Below, one piece after another: positions 1 through 7,177 of a DNA stretch of 31,293 nucleotides. Within the stretch, counting starts at the first letter, position 1; each line of letters begins with the position of its first letter. Source of the DNA: Candidatus Aphodomonas merdavium (lineage in GTDB: Bacteria; Bacillota; Clostridia; Christensenellales; Aristaeellaceae); contig DVLH01000021.1 of the NCBI GenBank assembly GCA_018715585.1, positions 1 to 31,293 on the forward strand, read 5' to 3'. The notes below the pieces were generated by a model. That model worked only from the letters and a program-made list of their open reading frames with translations, was not told the DNA's origin and ran no database searches. The position numbers and the translations under genes are program-made.

Positions 1-42
1 ATCATCGTCCGCCAGAGCGATATTCTGGCCGTCGTTGAATAA
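1..42 (+). CDS. groES: GroES co-chaperonin, C-terminal end (partial)
   Basis: Only the last 13 codons and the TAA stop are in the window. The residues end ...SDILAVVE, the usual C-terminus of a 10-kDa chaperonin (the 'ESDILAVVE' type), and the gene sits 50 bp upstream of groEL in the standard groESL order. GroES forms the heptameric lid of the GroEL folding chamber in the cytoplasm. The promoter and any CIRCE/HrcA operator would lie upstream of the window and cannot be judged. Confidence 0.9.
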   Translation: MIVRQSDILAVVE

Positions 43-92
43 GCGCGCAGCGCGCATAGTATTATTGGAAAATTTGCTAGGAGGAATCAATT

Positions 93-1721
93 ATGGCAAA
101 GCAGCTTCAATACGGCGCACAGGCGCGCAAATCCCTGGAAACGGGCGTCAACGCCTTGGCCGATACGGTAAAAATCACCCTGGGCCCCAAAGGCCGTAAC
201 GTTGTGTTGGATAAAAAATTTGGCGCGCCGTTGATCACCAACGATGGCGTCACCATCGCCAAGGACATCGAACTGCAGGATCCCTTTGAGAACATGGGCG
301 CGCAGCTCGTCAAGGAAGTCGCCACCAAGACCAACGATGTGGCCGGTGACGGCACCACGACCGCCACGCTGCTGGCGCAGGCAATCGTCCGCGAAGGGCT
401 GAAAAACCTGGCCGCAGGCGCCAACCCGATGATCCTCAAAAAGGGCATCGCCGCCGCGACGGACAAGACGGTCGAATGCCTCAAGACGCTGTCCAAGCCT
501 GTGGAAAGCAAGCAGGCCATCGCGCAGGTGGCGGCCATTTCCGCCAGCGACGAGACGATCGGCGAACTGGTGGCCGACGCGATGGAGAAAGTCGGCAACG
601 ACGGCGTCATCACCGTGGAAGAATCCAAAACGATGAAGACCGAGCTCAAGCTCGTGGAAGGCATGCAGTTTGACCGCGGCTACGCTTCCGCTTACATGGT
701 CACCGATACCGACAAGATGGAAGCCGTGCTCGATAACCCCTACATCCTCATCACCGATAAAAAGATTTCCAACATCCAGGAGATCCTGCCGCTGCTGGAG
801 CAGGTCGTGCAGACGGGCAAAAAGCTCCTCATCATCGCCGAAGACGTTGAAGGGGAAGCGCTCGCAACGCTGGTCGTCAACAAGCTGCGTGGCACGTTCA
901 ACTGTGTTGCCGTCAAGGCCCCTGGCTTTGGCGACCGCCGCAAGGAAATGCTCAAGGATATCGCCATCCTCACCGGTGGCCAGGTGATCAGCGAAGAAGT
1001 TGGCATCGAGCTGAAAGAAGCCACCGTCGATATGCTGGGTACCGCGCGCCAGGTGAAGGTGGATAAGGACAACACCACCATCGTTGAAGGCGCTGGCGAA
1101 GCCTCTGAAATCAAGGCCCGCATCAGCTCCCTCAAATCGCAGATCGAAGTGACCACCAGCGACTATGACCGCGAGAAACTTCAGGAACGGCTTGCTAAGC
1201 TGTCCGGCGGCGTGGCCGTCATCGCAGTCGGCGCCGCTACCGAGGTGGAAATGAAAGAGCGCAAGCTGCGCATCGAAGATGCGCTGGCGGCCACGCGTGC
1301 AGCTGTGGAAGAGGGCATCGTCCCCGGCGGCGGCGTAGCGCTGCTCAATGTGCTGCCCGAAGTCTCCAAACTGTTGGAAGAAACCGAAGGCGACGCCAAG
1401 ACGGGCGTGTCCATCGTGCTGCGCGCGCTGGAAGAGCCGATGCGCCAGATCGCGGCCAACGCCGGCATCGAAGGCAGCGTGATCGTGGATACCATCAAGA
1501 AGTCTGCGGCGAAGGATTTCGGCTATGACGCCCTGCGCGACGAATACTGCAACATGGTCGAGCGCGGCATCATCGACCCGACGAAGGTCACCCGCAGCGC
1601 ACTGCAGAATGCGGCTTCCATCGCCTCCATGGTGCTCACCACCGAATCCCTCGTGGCCGATATCCCCGAGAAAGAGCCGGCTGCCCCGCAACAGCCCGGC
1701 GGAATGGGCGGCATGTATTAA
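93..1721 (+). CDS. groEL: 60-kDa chaperonin GroEL
   Basis: 542 residues, the normal length. GroEL is the ATP-driven double-ring folding chamber that works with GroES. Visible hallmarks: the N-terminal LGPKGRNVVLD segment, the nucleotide-binding GDGTTTAT motif near residue 87, the apical-domain segment around 190-375, the GIVPGGGVALL motif near 410, and a Gly/Met tail ending GGMGGMY. The ATG follows a strong AGGAGG at about 79-84, and the gene is cotranscribed with groES (50 bp gap). An intrinsic terminator follows the stop. A 552-codon open frame lies antisense to the whole gene; it is treated as a codon-usage shadow. Confidence 0.99.
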   Translation: MAKQLQYGAQARKSLETGVNALADTVKITLGPKGRNVVLDKKFGAPLITNDGVTIAKDIELQDPFENMGAQLVKEVATKTNDVAGDGTTTATLLAQAIVREGLKNLAAGANPMILKKGIAAATDKTVECLKTLSKPVESKQAIAQVAAISASDETIGELVADAMEKVGNDGVITVEESKTMKTELKLVEGMQFDRGYASAYMVTDTDKMEAVLDNPYILITDKKISNIQEILPLLEQVVQTGKKLLIIAEDVEGEALATLVVNKLRGTFNCVAVKAPGFGDRRKEMLKDIAILTGGQVISEEVGIELKEATVDMLGTARQVKVDKDNTTIVEGAGEASEIKARISSLKSQIEVTTSDYDREKLQERLAKLSGGVAVIAVGAATEVEMKERKLRIEDALAATRAAVEEGIVPGGGVALLNVLPEVSKLLEETEGDAKTGVSIVLRALEEPMRQIAANAGIEGSVIVDTIKKSAAKDFGYDALRDEYCNMVERGIIDPTKVTRSALQNAASIASMVLTTESLVADIPEKEPAAPQQPGGMGGMY

Positions 1722-1753
1722 GCCGTCTTGCGGTAAAGAAAGCAAACAAAACG

Positions 1754-1795
1754 GCGCCTGTCTCCGGTTCCTTTCCGGAACAGGCGCTTTCTTTC
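1754..1795 (+). terminator. Intrinsic terminator after groEL
   Basis: GCGCCTGT (1754-1761) pairs with ACAGGCGC (1780-1787), with further CCGG/CCGG pairing inside the loop. The run TTTCTTTC follows. It ends the groESL transcript 20 bp before the ribosome-binding site of the next gene. Confidence 0.85.
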
Positions 1796-1814
1796 ATACG
1801 CAAAGGAGGAAACG

Positions 1815-2717
1815 ATGGCAGGCAGGTTTTCCCGCAAGAACGTCGCGCTTGTTTTGCTCTTTACGTTGCTGCTGGTGCTGATCGTAGGCGCGTCGCTGCT
1901 GTTGACGCGCAAAGAATCACCCGTCGTGCTAGCGTTAGAGGCCGGCCCGCAGAGCTGGTGGGCGTGCGCCCTGCCGTCTTTTTCTGGCAGCGCCTACCGC
2001 ACAGCAATCTATCTGGACAATCAATCTGTCCTACAGGCGATGGAGGAAGAAACGGCCGACGCGGCGCTTGTACCCTATGAATCCCTCAGCGCCCTTCCTG
2101 CCGGCTACAAAAGCGCCGCCGTCGTCTCCTGCCTAACGCTCACCGCGGTGGAGCAAAGCGGTGCAAAGGCTGCAACGCTCTCCGCCTTTGCAGGGCGCAC
2201 GGCGCTCATCCCGCAAGCCCTGCGCGACACGCCTGCGTCGGCAATGCTCACCACCTTGTTAGAACGCTCCGGCGTCGCGTTGGACCTTCGCTACGTGGCG
2301 GAGGAAGAAATCCTTGCCGCCGCGCAAAACGGGACGCTCGAGCTAGCCTTCCTGCCTGCGGATCTGGCGGCACAGGTAACGTCCGCCCAGCCGGCGCTGC
2401 GCCCATCGCTCGACCTGGCGGACGCATGGGAACAGACGGCAGGCGCACCTCCGGCGGCATGGGTGCTCGTGCTGAGCGAGCGCGCAATGCAGCAAAAGCC
2501 AAACGGCGTCCGCGAGCTCCTCAGTGCCTGCGAAAGCTCGCTGGGATACGCGCACAAAAGCCATCAAAAGGCAGCCTTGCTCGCGGTGGAAGCCGGGCTG
2601 GACGGCGGCTATGATGCTGCGCAAATTCAGGCCATGTTGCCGCGCGCAGGGTATCGCTTTCTTTCCGGCGCCCAGGCGCGCACGTCTATCCAGGCGCGTG
2701 CCGCGTTGGAGCTTTGA
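1815..2717 (+). CDS. Membrane-anchored, solute-binding-like protein
   Basis: 300 residues, start ATG behind AAAGGAGGAAACG. Residues about 10-31 form one hydrophobic segment (LVLLFTLLLVLIVGASLLL) after a basic N-terminus. No lipobox cysteine follows, so it is probably a signal anchor with the rest outside the cell. The body resembles the SsuA/THI5-like (NitT/TauT) periplasmic-binding fold: 'ADAALVPYESLSAL', then 'LSAFAGRTALIPQALRDTPASAMLTTLL', then 'LAAAQNGTLELAFLPADLAAQV'. This spacing is typical of that family, though the similarity is distant. No permease or ATPase gene is next to it, so transport is not implied. It could sense a ligand or donate it elsewhere. Function unassigned; the fold is an inference. 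Confidence 0.8.
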   Translation: MAGRFSRKNVALVLLFTLLLVLIVGASLLLTRKESPVVLALEAGPQSWWACALPSFSGSAYRTAIYLDNQSVLQAMEEETADAALVPYESLSALPAGYKSAAVVSCLTLTAVEQSGAKAATLSAFAGRTALIPQALRDTPASAMLTTLLERSGVALDLRYVAEEEILAAAQNGTLELAFLPADLAAQVTSAQPALRPSLDLADAWEQTAGAPPAAWVLVLSERAMQQKPNGVRELLSACESSLGYAHKSHQKAALLAVEAGLDGGYDAAQIQAMLPRAGYRFLSGAQARTSIQARAALEL

Positions 2718-2775
2718 CGCGGCGGCATCAGCCGCGCAAACGCCGTACTTTCTTTGCATTCCGGCGAAAAAAGGC

Positions 2776-2804
2776 TTGCATTAACGGTGAAATAATGTTA
2801 TACT
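2776..2804 (+). promoter_or_regulatory. SigA-type promoter of rpmB
   Basis: TTGCAT (2776-2781), 17-bp spacer, TATACT (2799-2804), with an extended -10 TG at 2796-2797. It lies 33 bp upstream of the rpmB start codon. Confidence 0.8.
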
Positions 2805-2837
2805 AACCTTCGCGACAAACTCAGGGAGGGGAAGAAC

Positions 2838-3029
2838 ATGGGCAAATACTGTCAGATTTGCGGAAAGGGCCTTATGAACGGCAACAACGTCAGCCATTCC
2901 GTGCGGCGTACGCATCGCCGCTGGGCTCCGAACACGCAGCGCGTGCGCGTTGTTGTGGAAGGTTCCGTTTGTCATATGAACGTATGCACCCGTTGCCTGC
3001 GCAGCGGCAAGGTGCAGCGCGCTCAGTAA
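2838..3029 (+). CDS. rpmB: 50S ribosomal protein L28
   Basis: 63 residues, a structural protein of the large ribosomal subunit. It opens MGKYCQICGKG, then 'GNNVSHSVRRTHRRWAPNTQ', the classic L28 signature. Cys5/Cys8 and Cys50/Cys53 (CTRC) form the pairs of the zinc-binding (C+) form of L28; Cys45 is extra. The ATG is preceded by GGGAGGGGAAGAAC and a dedicated promoter. Its downstream neighbour on the opposite strand is a spoVM-like gene, matching the rpmB-spoVM neighbourhood of Bacillus. Confidence 0.97.
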   Translation: MGKYCQICGKGLMNGNNVSHSVRRTHRRWAPNTQRVRVVVEGSVCHMNVCTRCLRSGKVQRAQ

Positions 3030-3105
3030 AAAGAGCGACCCGCAACGCAAAGCAAAAGATTCGGCGTTCCGCAGCAAGTGGATGCGCCGTTTTCTTTTTC
3101 ACGCA

Positions 3106-3131
3106 AAAAAGCCCCGCTCCGGCGGGGTCTT
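3106..3131 (-). terminator. Bidirectional terminator between rpmB and the spoVM candidate
   Basis: CCCCGC (3112-3117) and GCGGGG (3122-3127) flank a TCCG loop. On the minus strand the stem is followed by GCTTTTTTGCG, a good U-tract just past the spoVM-like stop at 3139. On the plus strand the tail TCTTTTC is weaker but could also end rpmB transcripts. Confidence 0.85.
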
Positions 3132-3138
3132 TTCTGCC

Positions 3139-3219
3139 TCAGCGCTTTCTGCGCGCCAATATCCTCAGTAGGCCGCGCAAGCCGCGCGGTGCGCGCAAGC
3201 AGATCATCCGTACTTTCAC
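3139..3219 (-). CDS. spoVM: SpoVM-like 26-residue spore-coat anchoring peptide (candidate)
   Basis: 26 codons with a GTG start at 3217-3219 and TGA at 3139-3141, too short for a normal ORF cut-off. An exceptionally good ribosome-binding site, AGGAGGTG (3225-3232), sits 5 nt before GTG. The peptide begins MKVRMICLRAPRGL and ends RRKR. Its core P-R-x-L-x-G-L-L-R matches the P-K-x-L-x-G-I-V-R core recalled for Bacillus SpoVM, including the proline needed to recognise membrane curvature, and the length is the same. In Bacillus, spoVM is next to rpmB, as here. SpoVM is an amphipathic helix that marks the convex forespore surface and recruits SpoIVA. The match is by eye; the peptide is more arginine-rich than the Bacillus one. 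Confidence 0.72.
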   Translation of the reverse strand: MKVRMICLRAPRGLRGLLRILARRKR

Positions 3220-3255
3220 CGGCTCACCTCCTCGCGCCTTTTTGCAAGCTGCGCC

Positions 3256-3456
3256 CTACGACGCCCGGCAGACCAGGTAGCCCAGCAGGATGAGCAGCGC
3301 GCCCAAAAGCGCTAGGAAAAAGCCAAACACAAAGCTGAAAAAAATCAGCGCCACGCCCGCAACGATCAGCCCGATGCCCAGCCTGCTGGCCGGGTAGAGC
3401 CGCTCCTGCGCCGGGCCGCTGCGGCAGTTGCCGCAACCTCGCTTCCATCCGTCCAT
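3256..3456 (-). CDS. Small double-spanning membrane protein, unknown function
   Basis: 66 residues from the ATG at 3454-3456, which has GAGGTGG 5 nt upstream; a GTG three codons earlier (3465) is also open. The N-terminus MDGWKRGCGNC carries a C-x-x-C pair (Cys8, Cys11) in a short basic segment. Residues about 26-63 are almost wholly hydrophobic, long enough for a two-helix hairpin (GIGLIVAGVALIFFSFVF, then FFLALLGALLILLGYLVC). It precedes the spoVM candidate by 36 bp in the same direction, suggesting a two-gene transcript and perhaps sporulation-stage expression. I do not recognise a named family. Confidence 0.7.
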   Translation of the reverse strand: MDGWKRGCGNCRSGPAQERLYPASRLGIGLIVAGVALIFFSFVFGFFLALLGALLILLGYLVCRAS

Positions 3457-3485
3457 GCGGACCACCTCGTTGCAGAATATGACGA

Positions 3486-3516
3486 AAGCCCCGCGGAAAG
3501 AACGGGGCTTTTTTTG
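3486..3516 (+). terminator. GC-rich hairpin with long T-tract
   Basis: AAGCCCCG (3486-3493) pairs with CGGGGCTT (3503-3510), followed by TTTTTTGTTTTTTC on the plus strand. No plus-strand gene ends nearby, so it may act as a second stop for rpmB read-through. On the minus strand the tail is only TTTCGTC, so it would be a weak end for the CoA-disulfide reductase operon that stops at 3610. Confidence 0.6.
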
Positions 3517-3609
3517 TTTTTTCGCCGTGCCAGGCGAAAGCGCGAAGGCACGTCCATTTTTTGCGCCTGCAGCGCCGTGCGGTCGTTTTTTGTCGCAGCG
3601 CCGCGCCGC

Positions 3610-5289
3610 CTATCGGCACAATCCGCAGCCGCCCACCGCGCTTTGCGCCGCAAACGCGCCGTGGCTGTAAAACCCATATCCACCGGCAACGTTATAGCAA
3701 GCGATCCCGTTTTGCATGAGGATGCGGCAGGCCAGATAGCTGCGCAGCCCGCTTTGGCAATAGACGTAAAACGTCTTCCCCTGGGGCAGTTCGGATAAGC
3801 GCTGCCTCAGCTCGTCCAGCGGCAGGTGCAGCGCGCCCGGGATATGGCCGCTGCGGTATTCCCCGTCCGTGCGCGTATCCAGCAGCACAGTCCCTTCCGG
3901 CGGGCACAGCGCCTGCCGCCAGTGCACCTGGCGCACCTTGCCCGTCAGCAGGTTCTCGATGATAAACCCCGCCATGTTCACGGGATCCTTGGCGGAAGAA
4001 TACGGCGGCGCGTACGCCAGCTCCAGCTCCGCCAAGTCCATGCCCGTCATGCCCGCGCGGATGGCGGCAGACAGCACGTCCACGCGCTTGTCCACCCCTT
4101 CGCCGCCAACGGCCTGTGCGCCCAGGATGCGCCCGGACGGCTTTTCAAACACGACCTTCAGCGTCATGTTGGCCGCGCCGGGATAATACGTGGCATGGGA
4201 CGGCGGGCTTAAAAGCGCATAGTCGCACGCAATGCCGGCCTCCTGCGCCTGGCGGGCCGTCAAGCCCGTTCCGCCCACCGTCATGGTAAAGACCTTGAGC
4301 ACGTTTGACCCCTGCGATCCCCTGTATTCGCTGGCGATGCCGCAAATGTTGTCGGCAGCAATGCGCCCTTGCTTGTTGGCCGGCCCTGCCAGCGCGATCA
4401 GCGCCGGCTGCCCCGTCACCAGGTGGCTCACCTCCACCGCATCGCCCACCGCATAGATGTCCGGGTCGCTCGTGCGCATGTGCGCATCCGTGCGGATGGC
4501 GCCGCGCAACCCCAGCGCAAGCCCCGCCTCCTTCGCCAGCGCGCTTTCCGGCGCAACCCCGGCGGCTAAAATGACAAAATCGGAAACGATGGGCGTATCG
4601 TCCTGGATAAACGTGGCGATACGGCCCTCGCGCCTTTCAAACCCCGTCGCCGCCGTGTTCAGGCGCAGCGTGACGCCATGCCTGCGCAGCTGCTCATGCA
4701 CGAGCGCGGCCATGTCCCCATCGAGCGTGGGGAGCACCTGATCCGTCAGCTGAACAACCGTCACGTCCAACCCCCGGTTGCGCAGGTTTTCCGCCATTTC
4801 CAAGCCGATAAAACCGCCGCCGATCACCGTCGCCGTCCGCGGCGCTTTTTCGTCCACGAAACGGCGGATGCGCAGCGTATCTTCTACCGTGCGCAGCGTA
4901 AAGAGCAGCGGCCCTTCCACCCCGGGCAGCGGCGGCACAATCGGCCGTGCTCCCGGCGCAAGGATCAGCTTGTCGTACGCCTGGGTATAGAGCGTTCCAT
5001 CCTCCAGGCGGCGCACCTGCACCGTCTTGGCTTTGCGGTCAATGCGCACGGCTTCCTGGCGGATGCGCACATCGATGGCGAAGCGGCTCTGCAGGCTTTC
5101 CGGCGTCTGCACGGTCAGCTTCTCGGCCTCCTTGATCTCCCCGCCGATATAATACGGCAGGCCGCAGTTGGCATAGGAAACATAGCCGCTGCGCTCGAGC
5201 ATGATGATTTCCGCCTTCTCGTCCAGCCTGCGCAGCCGTGCCGCAGCGCTCGCACCGCCCGCAACGCCGCCAACAATGACAACTTTCAT
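3610..5289 (-). CDS. CoA-disulfide reductase with C-terminal rhodanese domain
   Basis: 559 residues. This FAD-dependent pyridine-nucleotide disulfide oxidoreductase family reduces CoA disulfide, per/polysulfide or oxygen with NAD(P)H. An N-terminal FAD site (VVIVGGVAGGASAAARLRR) is followed by redox Cys42 in SYANCGLPYY. An NAD(P)H site is at about 155-170 (VIGGGFIGLE), and a second FAD motif is TSDPDIYAVGDA. Residues about 455-545 form a rhodanese domain with LDTRTDGEYRSGHIPGA and catalytic Cys511 in CQSGLRS. The fusion is typical of CoADR-RHD enzymes linked to sulfane-sulfur handling. The protein ends in an extra GGCGLCR tail with another Cys pair. The start has AAGGAGG 8 nt upstream; the gene follows the YigZ-like gene by 33 bp with no terminator between, so it is probably the last gene of the T-box operon. 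Confidence 0.95.
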   Translation of the reverse strand: MKVVIVGGVAGGASAAARLRRLDEKAEIIMLERSGYVSYANCGLPYYIGGEIKEAEKLTVQTPESLQSRFAIDVRIRQEAVRIDRKAKTVQVRRLEDGTLYTQAYDKLILAPGARPIVPPLPGVEGPLLFTLRTVEDTLRIRRFVDEKAPRTATVIGGGFIGLEMAENLRNRGLDVTVVQLTDQVLPTLDGDMAALVHEQLRRHGVTLRLNTAATGFERREGRIATFIQDDTPIVSDFVILAAGVAPESALAKEAGLALGLRGAIRTDAHMRTSDPDIYAVGDAVEVSHLVTGQPALIALAGPANKQGRIAADNICGIASEYRGSQGSNVLKVFTMTVGGTGLTARQAQEAGIACDYALLSPPSHATYYPGAANMTLKVVFEKPSGRILGAQAVGGEGVDKRVDVLSAAIRAGMTGMDLAELELAYAPPYSSAKDPVNMAGFIIENLLTGKVRQVHWRQALCPPEGTVLLDTRTDGEYRSGHIPGALHLPLDELRQRLSELPQGKTFYVYCQSGLRSYLACRILMQNGIACYNVAGGYGFYSHGAFAAQSAVGGCGLCR

Positions 5290-5322
5290 CGCTTTTCCTC
5301 CTTCATTTATGCGCTTGCGGGC

Positions 5323-5952
5323 TTATTCCCAGCCCCGCACAATCTCTTCCAGCTCCAAGAGCGTAGCGCGCCCTTCCGTCGCGGACGTAATACGCTCGAA
5401 CACCGGTTCCTTGTCGCGCTTTCGCACGGTGAGCGTCGCCAACACGGCGGTAGAAAACTCGACGTCCTCGCGCACGACGGGCATGGACGCCAGCGCGTAA
5501 TCCAGCTTGTCCCACAGCGCGTAGGGCACCTCGGCATAAAAGCGCACGCTATCCTCCATCGTCACCACGCGCGCGGCGTCCAGCGCGCATTTGGCGCCCT
5601 GGGCGTACGCCCGCGCAAGGCCGCCCGTCCCCAGCAGAATGCCGCCAAACCAGCGCACGACGACGGCCGCGCAATCCACCACGCCCCTCGCCTTCATCGT
5701 TTCCAGGATGGGCAAGCCTGCCGTGCCGCCCGGCTCGCCATCATCGCTGTAGCGCATGATGCCAGCGTTGCGGCCGATGATATAGGCGTAGCAATGATGG
5801 TTGGCGTCCTTGGTTGCCGCGCGCACGCGCGCAAGAAAGTCCAGCGCCTCCTCCTGGGAGCGCGCCGGACTTGCATACCCGCAAAAGCGGGATTTTTTGA
5901 TAATAAAGCTGTCGGACGCCTCCCTGGCAAGCGTCTTGTATCCGTCCGTCAT
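5323..5952 (-). CDS. YigZ/YvyE-family protein (UPF0029, IMPACT-like)
   Basis: 209 residues. The N-terminal IMPACT-type domain (about 15-125) has the family signature HHCYAYIIG...MRYSDDGEPGGTAGLPIL followed by VVVRWFGGILLGTGGL. The C-terminal about 75 residues fit the ferredoxin-like DUF1949 domain. Members are linked to translation control or stress, but the bacterial role is not firmly established. The ATG at 5950-5952 overlaps the tyrS stop codon (ATGA), so translation is probably coupled to tyrS. Confidence 0.93.
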   Translation of the reverse strand: MTDGYKTLAREASDSFIIKKSRFCGYASPARSQEEALDFLARVRAATKDANHHCYAYIIGRNAGIMRYSDDGEPGGTAGLPILETMKARGVVDCAAVVVRWFGGILLGTGGLARAYAQGAKCALDAARVVTMEDSVRFYAEVPYALWDKLDYALASMPVVREDVEFSTAVLATLTVRKRDKEPVFERITSATEGRATLLELEEIVRGWE

Positions 5953-7172
5953 GCTTTGAGCAAAATGCGGTGGTAGTTCTTTTTGCCGCTGCGCAGCATC
6001 AGCCCGTCCTGGGGGATTTCCTCCGGGCGCAGGACCGCGTTGATATCCGTCACCTTTTCATCGTTGATGGAGACGGCGTTCTGCTCGACGAGCTTGCGCG
6101 CCGCGCTGTTGGATTTGGCAAGCCCCACGAGCGCCAGCAGCGTCGTGATGCGCCCGTCGTTCTCCAGCTGCTCGCGCGTCACCTCCGTGGTGGGCACCGA
6201 GCCGCCCATCGCACCGCCGCCAAAGAGCGCCGCCGCCGCGCCGGCCGCCTTTTCCGCCTCTTCCTGGCCGTGCACCAGCTTGGTCACTTCAAAGGCGAGC
6301 ACTTTCTTTGCCTCGTTAATTTCGCTGCCGGACAGCGCGCCCAGGCGGCGCACCTCGTCCATCGGCAGGAATGTCAAAAGCCCCAGGCATTTTTCCACGT
6401 CCGCATCGTCCACGTTGCGCCAGTACTGGTAGAACTCGTACGGCGTCGTCTTTTCCGCGTCCAGCCAGAGTGCGCCCTTTTCCGTCTTGCCCATTTTTTT
6501 GCCTTCATGGGTCAACAGCAGCTTAAACGTCAGCGCAAACGCGCGCTCCCGCTCCTTGCGGCGGATCAGGTCCGCACCGGCGAGCATGTTGCTCCACTGG
6601 TCGTCCCCACCCATCTGCAAACGGCATCCATAGCGGCGGAACAGCTCCAGGAAATCATAGCCCTGCATGAGCATGTAGTTGAACTCCAGGAACGTCAGGC
6701 CCCGCTCCAGGCGCTGCCGGTAGCATTCCGCCGTCAGCATCTGGTTGACGGAGAAATATTTGCCAATTTCCCGCAGGAAATCGATGTAGTTGAGGCTGCG
6801 CAGCCAATCGGCGTTGTTGGCGATGATCGCGCCGCCCTCGCCGAAATCGAGGAAACGGCTCATCTGCTTTTTGATGGCCTCCACGTTGGCGTCAATCGTC
6901 TCCACGGTCATCATTTTGCGCATGTCCGTTTTGCCGCTGGGGTCGCCCACCATGCCCGTGCCCGCGCCCATGAGCGCAATGGGGCGATGGCCCGCGCGCT
7001 GCATATGCGCCATGGCCATGATGGGGATATAGTGGCCGATATGCAGGCTGTCCGCCGTCGGGTCAAAACCGACGTAAAGCGTCGTCGGCTCCTTGAGCTG
7101 CTCGTACAGCTCGTCCTCAAACGTCACCTGCGCGATAAAGCCGCGTTCCTTGAGCAAATCGAGAATGTGCAT
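5949..7172 (-). CDS. tyrS: Tyrosine-tRNA ligase
   Basis: 407 residues from the ATG at 7170-7172, which has GGAGGAG upstream overlapping the last codons of the aminotransferase. The open frame continues to 7376, but that part is a shadow of the upstream gene. Class I synthetase motifs: HIGH at 44-47, tyrosine-pocket segments around 33-38 (YVGFDP) and 186-192 (QMGGDDQW), and KMGKT at 226-230 as the KMSKS loop. A C-terminal S4-type RNA-binding region lies at about 345-405 (SNSAARKLVEQNAVSINDEKV). It charges tRNA-Tyr and lies in a T-box-controlled operon whose specifier reads Tyr. Confidence 0.98.
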   Translation of the reverse strand: MHILDLLKERGFIAQVTFEDELYEQLKEPTTLYVGFDPTADSLHIGHYIPIMAMAHMQRAGHRPIALMGAGTGMVGDPSGKTDMRKMMTVETIDANVEAIKKQMSRFLDFGEGGAIIANNADWLRSLNYIDFLREIGKYFSVNQMLTAECYRQRLERGLTFLEFNYMLMQGYDFLELFRRYGCRLQMGGDDQWSNMLAGADLIRRKERERAFALTFKLLLTHEGKKMGKTEKGALWLDAEKTTPYEFYQYWRNVDDADVEKCLGLLTFLPMDEVRRLGALSGSEINEAKKVLAFEVTKLVHGQEEAEKAAGAAAALFGGGAMGGSVPTTEVTREQLENDGRITTLLALVGLAKSNSAARKLVEQNAVSINDEKVTDINAVLRPEEIPQDGLMLRSGKKNYHRILLKA

Positions 7173-7177
7173 GGCGA

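Noticed and set aside
87..1745. 552-codon open frame antisense to all of groEL
   Set aside because: The pattern follows from GC-rich codon use in the real gene; the translated product is His/Phe/Gly-rich with no recognisable domain and no ribosome-binding site.
2718..2736. CGCGGC...GCCGCG hairpin after the solute-binding-like gene, considered as terminator
   Set aside because: No T-tract follows; a chance palindrome in GC-rich DNA cannot be excluded.
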